Shown: piece after piece, positions 58,342-64,000 of the stretch
Position numbering within the stretch: the stretch's first letter is position 1
Layout: every line of letters starts with the position of its first letter
NCBI RefSeq assembly: GCF_001592205.1
Contig: NZ_BCWM01000007.1
Location: forward strand, 1-64,000
Source: Brevundimonas vesicularis NBRC 12165
Lineage (GTDB): Bacteria > Pseudomonadota > Alphaproteobacteria > Caulobacterales > Caulobacteraceae
DNA: 64,000 bases
Direction: 5' to 3'
Made by a program: the position numbers and the translations under genes
Notes under the pieces: model-generated
What the model was told of the DNA's origin: nothing
Database searches by the model: none
The model's input: the letters and a program-made list of their open reading frames with translations, nothing else

Positions 58342-59391
58342 TCAGGCCAGCGGCGTCCATTTTTCATTGTCCGGCGACGGCGCGAACAGCGCATCCAGCG
58401 TCTCGTCGGTAACGCCCGACAGGTCCGCCGGGGACCATTTCGGCGCATTGTCCTTGTCCACGATCACGGCCCGCACGCCTTCCTGGAAATCGTGGGTGCG
58501 CACGACGCGGCCGCCCAGGGCGTATTCCATCGCCATATTGTCGGCGAAGCTGTTCAGCGTTGCGCCCGTGCGGATCTGGCGCAGCGAGACCTTCAGCGAC
58601 TGTGGCGACTTGGTCTTCAGGGTTTCCAGCTGCTTCAGCGCCCACTCCGACCCGTCCACCTCAAGCGCCTGAAAAATCTCTTCAACCGTGTCGAAGGCGA
58701 ACAGCCGGTCGATGGCCTCGCGGTGGGCCGACAGCGGTGCAGGCCCCGCGTCCCCGGCGTGGCGCGCCACGACCGACGACGGATCGGCGGCCTCGCCCAT
58801 CAAATCGGCCTTCAGCGCCTCGACACGATCTGCGGGCACGAAGTGCGTGTGGATGCCCAGGGCCACCGTATCCGCCGCTTTCAGCCGCGCGCCTGTCAGC
58901 GCCAGCCAGACGCCGGTCTGGCCCGGCAGGCGCGGCAGGAACCAGCCGCCGCCAACGTCGGGGAACAGGCCGATCCCGGTCTCGGGCATGGCGTAGGTGG
59001 TGCGCTCGGTCGCCACACGAATGTCGGCCGGCTCGGAAATGCCAACCCCGCCGCCCATGACGATGCCGTCCACGATGGCGATGATCGGCTTCGGATAGTC
59101 GAACATCAGGTGGTTCAACCGGTACTCGGCCAGGAAGAAGGCCTTGGCCTCCGACGCATCGCCCGCACCGCTTTCGGCGATCATGCGAATGTCGCCGCCC
59201 GCGCAAAAGCCCCGCTCGCCGGCGTGGTCTATAAGTATGGAGGAGACGGAAGGATTCGAACGCCAGGCCAGCAGCGCCTCTGTCATCGCCTCGCACATCG
59301 CCCGGTTCAGCGCGTGGATCGCCTTGGGTCGGTTCAGGGTGATGCGACCGACGCCGTTTTCGATCCGGGTGACGACTTCGGCGTCGCTCAC
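58342..59391 (-). CDS. 3-hydroxyisobutyryl-CoA hydrolase
   Basis: A 349-aa crotonase-fold hydrolase. GVGRITLNRPKAIHALNRAM opens the domain, and GFCAGGDIRMIAE and GGGVGISEPADIRVATE carry the active-site loops. PETGIGLFPDVGGGWFLPRL supplies the glutamate/aspartate typical of HIBYL-CoA hydrolases. The long C-terminal helical part separates it from simple enoyl-CoA hydratases. GTG 59391 overlaps the stop of the dehydrogenase gene (GTGA). It removes CoA from 3-hydroxyisobutyryl-CoA in valine catabolism. Confidence 0.9.
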   Translation of the reverse strand: MSDAEVVTRIENGVGRITLNRPKAIHALNRAMCEAMTEALLAWRSNPSVSSILIDHAGERGFCAGGDIRMIAESGAGDASEAKAFFLAEYRLNHLMFDYPKPIIAIVDGIVMGGGVGISEPADIRVATERTTYAMPETGIGLFPDVGGGWFLPRLPGQTGVWLALTGARLKAADTVALGIHTHFVPADRVEALKADLMGEAADPSSVVARHAGDAGPAPLSAHREAIDRLFAFDTVEEIFQALEVDGSEWALKQLETLKTKSPQSLKVSLRQIRTGATLNSFADNMAMEYALGGRVVRTHDFQEGVRAVIVDKDNAPKWSPADLSGVTDETLDALFAPSPDNEKWTPLA

Positions 59392-60524
59392 TTGGTCATC
59401 TCCCGCGCGATGATCACCCGCATGATCTCGTTGGCGCCTTCCAGAATACGGTGGACCCGCAGGTCGCGCACGATCCGTTCCAGCGGGTAGTCTTTCAGAT
59501 AGCCATAGCCGCCGTGCAGTTGCAGGGCCTCGTCGGCAATCTGGAAACAGGCGTCGGTGGCCAGACGCTTGGCCATGGCGCACCACTTCGTCTTTTCAGG
59601 ATGGTCGGTGTCGATGGCCCAGGCGCCGCGCAGCACCATCAGCCGAGCCGCCTCCAGGTCCGTGGCCATGTCCGCCAGCCGGAACTGCAGCGCCTGGAAC
59701 TCGCCGATCGGACGGCCGAACTGTTTGCGGGTGGCGACGTAGTCCTGCGCCGTTTCCAGGGCCAGCCGCGCCCCGCCCAGCGAACAGGCGGCGATGTTCA
59801 GCCGCCCGCCATCCAGACCAGCCATGGCGTAGCGGAAGCCCGCCCCCTCTTCGCCCAGCAGATTGGCGACCGGCACGCGACAGTCGTCGAACTGGACGAT
59901 GGCGGTCGGCTGGGCGTTCCAGCCCATCTTCTTTTCCTGCGCGCCGAACGACAGGCCGGGCGTGCCGGCCTCGACCACGATCGCGCTGACGCCCTTCGCC
60001 CCCTCGCCGCCCGTGCGGACCATGACGACATAGACGTCAGACGTGCCTGCGCCGGAGATGAAGGCCTTGGACCCGTTCAGCACATAGTGGTTGCCGTCGC
60101 GCACGGCCGTGGTCCGCAGCGCCGCCGCATCCGACCCCGAGCCCGGCTCGGTCAGGCAGTAGGAGGCGATCTTGTCCATCCCGACCAGCGACGGCACGAA
60201 CCGGCCGCGCAGATCGTCCGACCCGAAGCGATCGATCATCCACGTCGCCATGTTGTGGATCGAGATGAAGGCCGCCGTCGCCACGTCCCCGCGCGACAGC
60301 TCCTCGAAGATCACCGCCGCCTCGACCCGGCCCAGGGCCATGCCGCCGTGCTCCTCAGCCGTATAGATGCCGCAGAAGCCCATCTCGGCCGCCTGTTTCA
60401 TCACCTCGACGGGGAAATGCTTGTCCTCATCCCAGCGCGCCGAATGGGGCGCCAGTTCTGCCTCGGCGAAGACGCGTGCGGCGTCCTGAATGGCGCGTTG
60501 GTCGTCGTTGAGAGCGAAATCCAT
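59388..60524 (-). CDS. Acyl-CoA dehydrogenase, probable isobutyryl-CoA dehydrogenase
   Basis: A 378-aa FAD flavoenzyme: SYCLTEPGSGSDAAALRTTA (FAD and substrate contacts near residue 122), GSKAFISGAGTSDVYVV, and a C-terminal HGGYGYLKDYPLERIVRD with catalytic glutamate in RILEGANEIM (near 363). Operon position between mmsA and 3-hydroxyisobutyryl-CoA hydrolase supports isobutyryl-CoA as substrate; short/branched-chain acyl-CoA is the alternative. It begins 7 bp after mmsA. Confidence 0.88.
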   Translation of the reverse strand: MDFALNDDQRAIQDAARVFAEAELAPHSARWDEDKHFPVEVMKQAAEMGFCGIYTAEEHGGMALGRVEAAVIFEELSRGDVATAAFISIHNMATWMIDRFGSDDLRGRFVPSLVGMDKIASYCLTEPGSGSDAAALRTTAVRDGNHYVLNGSKAFISGAGTSDVYVVMVRTGGEGAKGVSAIVVEAGTPGLSFGAQEKKMGWNAQPTAIVQFDDCRVPVANLLGEEGAGFRYAMAGLDGGRLNIAACSLGGARLALETAQDYVATRKQFGRPIGEFQALQFRLADMATDLEAARLMVLRGAWAIDTDHPEKTKWCAMAKRLATDACFQIADEALQLHGGYGYLKDYPLERIVRDLRVHRILEGANEIMRVIIAREMTK

Positions 60525-60531
60525 GACGGCC

Positions 60532-62034
60532 TCAGCGCATCGTCGGAATGACGAACGAGCTGTCCGAATGCTCCAGCGCCGAGTCCGGCCAGCGGGCCGT
60601 CACGGTCTTGGTCTTGGTCCAGAAGCGGACGCCCTCCATGCCGTGCTGGTTGATGTCGCCAAAGGCCGAACGCTTCCAGCCGCCGAAGGTATGGTAGGCG
60701 ACCGGCACCGGGATCGGCACATTGATCCCAACCATGCCGACATTGACCCGGGCGGCGAAGTCGCGCGCTGCGCGGCCGTTCTGGGTGAAGATGGCGACGC
60801 CGTTGCCGTACTGGTGGTTCGACGGCAGGGCCAGCGCCTCCTCGAACGTCTCGGCCCGCACGATCTGCAACACCGGACCGAAGATTTCTTCCTGATAAGA
60901 CGACATCTCCGGCTTCACATGGTCGAACAGCGACGGGCCGATGAAATAGCCCTTCTCGTGACCTTGCAGGCTGAAGTCGCGGCCGTCGACGACCAGTTCA
61001 GCGCCTTCCTGAACGCCCTTTTCGATCCAACCCGCGACACGCTCGCGATGCTGAGACGTGACGACGGGACCATAGTGGGCGCCCGCATCGGTCGAGACGC
61101 CGACCCGCATCGAGGGGATTTCGGCGACCATCCGCTCGCGCAGTTCGTCGGCCGTCTTCTTGCCGACCGGCACCACGACCGGCAGCGCCATGCAGCGTTC
61201 GCCCGCCGAGCCATAGGCCGCGCCGGAGAGATCTTTGATCACCTGATCCATGTCGGCGTCGGGCAGGACGATGCCGTGGTTCTTGGCGCCGCCCATGGCC
61301 TGGACGCGCTTATGGTTGGCGGCGCCCGTCTGATAGACATAGTGGGCGATGTCGGACGAACCGACAAAGCTGACGGCGTGAACCAACGGATGGGTCAGGA
61401 TGGCGTCGACCGCCGTCTTGTCGCCGTGCACCACGTTCAGCACGCCGTTCGGGGCCCCGGCTTCCAGCATCAGTTCGGCCAGACGCACCGGCACCGACGG
61501 ATCGCGCTCTGACGGCTTCAGCACGAAGGTGTTGCCCACCGCGATGGCCACGCCAAACATCCACATCGGGATCATGGCCGGGAAGTTGAACGGGGTAATG
61601 CCCGCCACCACGCCCAGCGGCTGGCGCATCGAATAGACGTCGATGCCGGGGCCGGCGCCTTGGGTGTATTCGCCCTTCAGCGCATGCGGGATGCCGCAGG
61701 CGAATTCGATCACTTCCAGGCCGCGCTGGATGTCGCCCTTGGAGTCGGCGATGACCTTGCCGTGCTCGCTGGACAGCAGCTCGGCCAGTTCGTCCATCCG
61801 CGCCTCGACCAGGCGTTTGAAGTCGAACATGACGCGAGCGCGACGTTGAGGATTGGTCGAAGCCCAGCCGTCAAAGGCGTTCTGCGCCGCCTGGACCGCA
61901 CGATCGACCTCGCCCGTCGTCGCCAGTTGCACGCGAGCCTGCACATCCCCGGTGTTGGGATTGAACACATCGCTGAAGCGTCCGGACGCGCCGTCAAAAG
62001 CCGCGCCGTCGATGAAGTGGCGAATGTCGCGCAT
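60532..62034 (-). CDS. mmsA: CoA-acylating methylmalonate-semialdehyde dehydrogenase
   Basis: A 500-aa aldehyde dehydrogenase producing propionyl-CoA from methylmalonate semialdehyde. The start is MRDIRHFIDGAAFDGASGRF; ITPFNFPAMIPMWMFGVAIA and the nucleotide-binding FVLKPSERDPS follow. FVGSSDIAHYVYQT precedes the catalytic cysteine in GSAGERCMALPV (near 280). KTKTVTARWP closes the protein and is typical of MmsA. ATG 62034 matches the family start; the upstream open frame covers the LysR gene antisense. First gene of the operon. Confidence 0.94.
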   Translation of the reverse strand: MRDIRHFIDGAAFDGASGRFSDVFNPNTGDVQARVQLATTGEVDRAVQAAQNAFDGWASTNPQRRARVMFDFKRLVEARMDELAELLSSEHGKVIADSKGDIQRGLEVIEFACGIPHALKGEYTQGAGPGIDVYSMRQPLGVVAGITPFNFPAMIPMWMFGVAIAVGNTFVLKPSERDPSVPVRLAELMLEAGAPNGVLNVVHGDKTAVDAILTHPLVHAVSFVGSSDIAHYVYQTGAANHKRVQAMGGAKNHGIVLPDADMDQVIKDLSGAAYGSAGERCMALPVVVPVGKKTADELRERMVAEIPSMRVGVSTDAGAHYGPVVTSQHRERVAGWIEKGVQEGAELVVDGRDFSLQGHEKGYFIGPSLFDHVKPEMSSYQEEIFGPVLQIVRAETFEEALALPSNHQYGNGVAIFTQNGRAARDFAARVNVGMVGINVPIPVPVAYHTFGGWKRSAFGDINQHGMEGVRFWTKTKTVTARWPDSALEHSDSSFVIPTMR

Positions 62035-62101
62035 GGCCTGGATGTCCCTGTCAGTTCTTTTGTTGAGGCTATGGCTATCACCCCTGCGCGCGGGTCGATA
62101 A

Positions 62102-62135
62102 TGCAAAGTTGCAGGCAACATTCTGCGTTTTTGCA
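62102..62135. promoter_or_regulatory. Palindromes between mmsA and the LysR gene
   Basis: TGCAAAGTTGCA (62102-62113) is an inverted repeat TGCAA/TTGCA, and TGCGTTTTTGCA (62124-62135) is a second, TGC/GCA-flanked site. They are centred 22 bp apart in the 117-bp divergent intergenic region. LysR-type regulators bind pairs of T-N11-A sites in this location, so these are candidate operators controlling mmsABC-type genes and autoregulation. Confidence 0.5.
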
Positions 62136-62151
62136 AGATGACTAGACGGCC

Positions 62152-63027
62152 ATGTACGACTGGGACGATCTGCGCATCTTCATCGCCGCGGCGCGCGCAG
62201 GCTCGCTGGGCGGCGCGGCGCAGCGGTTGGGCGTCGACGCCGCCACGGTCGGGCGTCGGGTCGCCCGGCTGGAAAGCGCGCTGAAATCCACCTTGGTTGT
62301 CCGCTCGACCACCGGGCTTCAGCTGACCGCCGCCGGCGCCCAACTGCTCGATATAGGTCTGGAGGCCGAAAGCGCGATGGAGGCCGCCGGCCGCGTGACC
62401 CAGCCCGACGCGCCCGCCGGTGTGGTGCGCGTCAGCGCGTCCGAAGGGTTTGGCGTCACCCTGATGGCCCCCGCCCTGCCCGCGCTGCGTCTGGCCCATC
62501 CGGGTCTAAGCATCGAACTGGCGGCCACCTCCGGCTTCCTGTCGCCGACGCGCCGAGAGGTCGACATGGCGATCACCTTGGCCACGCCACATGCCGCGCG
62601 CCTGATCGTCGAGCCGCTGACGCCGTATCAGCTGGCCCTCTACGCCTCGCCCGATCACCTGCACCGCAACGGCGTTCCGAACACCGTCGACGACCTGAGC
62701 CGCTTCGACATCGTCGGCTATATCGACGATCTGATCTATGCGCCCGAGTTGCGCTATCTGGACGAGGTCCAGCCAGGCCTCGCGCCCCACGTCGCCTCGT
62801 CTTCGATCCGGGCGCAGCGGGAGATCATCGCCGCCGGGGGCGGCGTCGGCGTCCTGCCGTGCTTCCTGGCCGAGGGTCTGGTGCGCGTGCTGCCGTCGAT
62901 CCTGATCGAACGTCGCTTCTGGCTAGCCACCCACCGCGATGTCCACGACACCGCGCGTCTGCGTACCGTGCGTTCGTGGCTGAAGACCCTGTGCCAGGAA
63001 CAACAGTCCAGCTTGAGGCCATTCTGA
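62152..63027 (+). CDS. LysR-family transcriptional regulator of valine catabolism
   Basis: A 291-aa LysR-type regulator. The N-terminal HTH is DLRIFIAAARAGSLGGAAQR with LGVDAATVGRRVARLE (residues ~6-41). The effector-binding domain starts near residue 85 (AGVVRVSASEGFGVTLM) and includes VEPLTPYQLALYAS and AAGGGVGVLPCFLAE. It is divergent from mmsA, so it probably regulates the valine-degradation operon. The inducer may be a pathway intermediate such as 3-hydroxyisobutyrate (inference). Confidence 0.88.
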   Translation: MYDWDDLRIFIAAARAGSLGGAAQRLGVDAATVGRRVARLESALKSTLVVRSTTGLQLTAAGAQLLDIGLEAESAMEAAGRVTQPDAPAGVVRVSASEGFGVTLMAPALPALRLAHPGLSIELAATSGFLSPTRREVDMAITLATPHAARLIVEPLTPYQLALYASPDHLHRNGVPNTVDDLSRFDIVGYIDDLIYAPELRYLDEVQPGLAPHVASSSIRAQREIIAAGGGVGVLPCFLAEGLVRVLPSILIERRFWLATHRDVHDTARLRTVRSWLKTLCQEQQSSLRPF

Positions 63028-63137
63028 CGTCAGCAGAGAAATCGAAGTGTGGTTCGTTGCACACACCCGCGCGTTTTTGAAAGTTCGGGGAACGGAGGTC
63101 TCGTTCAAATCTTAATAGAAGACGAACGAGGCCTGCC

Positions 63138-63479
63138 ATGACACTGACCTTCAGCCTGACATTGATGACGGCCCTGATGGGCGCCCCGACTGGACCTCTG
63201 CTCAAGGACGCGGCCCTGTATAGCGCGCCTCAACCCGCCATCGAACGCGCCGTAGCGCCCAAGGCTGAGAGCACCGACCGCTTCAGCGTGCGCCTGCGTT
63301 GCACCGCCCTGGCGTCGGGTCACGTCACCGATTGTGTCGTACTGGAGGAAAGCCGTCCGGGCATGGGCTTTGGCGAAGCGGCCCTGGCCCTGATGAACGG
63401 CGCCGAGGTCACGCCGATCATGGATCGTGGCCGTGCTGTCGATGCTCCGTTCGAACGCACCATCGACTTCACGCCGTAG
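63138..63479 (+). CDS. Small exported TonB_C-like protein
   Basis: A 113-aa protein. A short hydrophobic N-terminus (MTLTFSLTLMTALMG) is probably a signal peptide. The rest resembles a solitary TonB C-terminal domain: SVRLRCTALASGHVTDCVVL, EESRPGMGFGEAALALMNGA and FERTIDF. TonB_C motifs normally contact TBDR TonB boxes, but this protein lacks the membrane anchor and proline spacer of a real TonB. Two cysteines could form a disulfide. Function unknown. A strong hairpin follows. Confidence 0.6.
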   Translation: MTLTFSLTLMTALMGAPTGPLLKDAALYSAPQPAIERAVAPKAESTDRFSVRLRCTALASGHVTDCVVLEESRPGMGFGEAALALMNGAEVTPIMDRGRAVDAPFERTIDFTP

Positions 63480-63500
63480 GCCACAGCTCAGCCCCGTATG

Positions 63501-63537
63501 AAAAGTCCCCGGTTGCTCACAGCCGGGGACTTTTCTT
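63501..63537. terminator. Bidirectional intrinsic terminator
   Basis: A perfect 12-bp stem AAAAGTCCCCGG / CCGGGGACTTTT (63501-63512, 63523-63534) with loop TTGCTCACAG is followed by CTT; the flanking A and T runs serve both strands. Confidence 0.88.
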
Positions 63538-63568
63538 ATTCGGCTATGTGTCGAGGACAATAGCGACT

Positions 63569-63593
63569 TCCCTCGCCCTTGCCGGGCGAGGGA
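63569..63593. repeat. GC-rich hairpin near the 3' end of the sugar dehydrogenase gene
   Basis: TCCCTCGCCC / GGGCGAGGGA with loop TTGCC. It is 10 bp from the sugar dehydrogenase stop. It has no T-tract on the minus strand and may be an intergenic repeat resembling the palindromes at 44910-45055. Confidence 0.4.
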
Positions 63594-63602
63594 AAAGCCG
63601 GC

Positions 63603-64000
63603 CTATCGCGCAGGCGCGATGCGCCACACCGTGTTCGACAGGTCGTCGGCGACGAACAGCACACGCTTGTTCCCATCGAACGCGACGCCGACAGGACGCC
63701 CGCGCGCCTTGCCGTCTTTCAGGAAGCCTGTGGCGAAGTCCACAGGCTGACCCGCAGGACGACCGGCGTTGAAGGGGACCCAGACGACCTTGTATCCGGA
63801 CGGGTCCTGACGGTTCCAACTGCCGTGCATGCCAATGAAGGCGCCGTTGGCGAACGACCCGCCAAAGCCGCCATTGCGGGCGAAATCCAAGCCCAGGGCG
63901 GCGACGTGCGATCCCAGGGCGTAGTCCGGCCGGATGGCCTTGGCGACCATCTCGGGGTTCTGAGGCATCACGCGCGGATCGCGGTTCTGGCCCCAATAGC
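63603..64000 (-). CDS. PQQ-dependent sugar dehydrogenase (sorbosone-type), C-terminal part, cut by the window edge
   Basis: The frame enters at the window edge reading YWGQNRDPRVMPQNPEMV and continues through IRPDYALGSHVAALGLDFAR, AFIGMHGSWNRQDPSGYKVV and FDGNKRVLFVADDLSNTVWR to the stop at 63603. These are typical of the last blades of the GSDH/sorbosone-dehydrogenase beta-propeller (PQQ-binding, Ca2+-dependent, periplasmic). About 132 codons are present. The N-terminal catalytic part lies beyond the window, so localisation and integrity are unknown. Confidence 0.82.
   Translation of the reverse strand, partial: YWGQNRDPRVMPQNPEMVAKAIRPDYALGSHVAALGLDFARNGGFGGSFANGAFIGMHGSWNRQDPSGYKVVWVPFNAGRPAGQPVDFATGFLKDGKARGRPVGVAFDGNKRVLFVADDLSNTVWRIAPAR

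Noticed and set aside
1..64000. Mobile elements, prophage, CRISPR arrays and attachment sites
   Set aside because: No transposase, integrase, phage structural gene, regular spacer-repeat array or direct-repeat-flanked tRNA target was recognised. The two tRNAs at the left edge are not followed by an integrase within the window.

Overview
The window is a chromosomal segment of a high-GC alphaproteobacterium, most probably Caulobacteraceae and Brevundimonas-like. The support is the strong G/C third-position bias, four TonB-dependent receptors (TBDRs) in 64 kb, the rpsF-rpsR-rplI and yfgM-bamB-der gene orders, and alphaproteobacterial families such as DUF1489 and HWE histidine kinases. This is inferred from gene content; no search was run.

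Layout. 0-6.3 kb: tRNA-Gly and tRNA-Tyr (minus), rlmB, a TerC-family gene coupled to a rhodanese, then metG, a MATE exporter and DUF1489 on the minus strand. 6.3-12.2 kb: a leucine-catabolism group (both subunits of a methylcrotonyl-CoA-type carboxylase and an enoyl-CoA hydratase) with a 2OG-Fe(II) oxygenase-like gene inserted. 12.2-13.8 kb: ribosomal operon rpsF-rpsR-rplI. 13.8-19.3 kb: two tandem paralogous TBDRs with near-identical UUCG-loop terminators. 19.3-27 kb: a small exported Rap1a-like protein, dnaB, alr, a Yip1-family membrane protein, radA, cvpA-purF. 27-31.6 kb: two SDRs, AraC regulator, NUDIX, der. 31.6-35 kb: bamB, yfgM, panB. 35-41 kb: an ECF sigma unit with two membrane partners, DUF2188, an exported EEP-family phosphatase/nuclease, ArsC-like protein, an HWE kinase, a regulator with two predicted winged helices, and a repeat-rich intergenic region beside a DUF3667 protein.

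41-57.2 kb is the most distinctive region: a carbohydrate-utilisation locus. A minus-strand series runs lacI-type regulator, large TBDR, Tat-exported glycoamylase-like (GH144/PF10091-type) enzyme, ABC solute-binding lipoprotein, two permeases and a 1071-residue multidomain glycosidase-like protein. From the glycoamylase gene to the second permease every junction is a 4-bp stop/start overlap. The matching ABC ATPase lies beyond the far end, on the other strand, divergent from a further TBDR. LacI-type palindromes with the same half-site lie upstream of lacI (overlapping its predicted -10) and in the ATPase/TBDR intergenic region, so both ends are predicted to form one regulon. The GH144-like enzyme suggests that beta-1,2-glucans (cyclic or osmoregulated periplasmic glucans) are the substrate. 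That is a hypothesis.

57.3-63 kb: a valine-catabolism operon (mmsA, isobutyryl-CoA dehydrogenase type, 3-hydroxyisobutyryl-CoA hydrolase, mmsB) divergent from a LysR-type regulator, ending in a good terminator. The window closes with a small TonB_C-like exported protein and the 3' part of a PQQ-dependent sugar (sorbosone-type) dehydrogenase. No rRNA, CRISPR array, insertion sequence, prophage or conjugative element was recognised.
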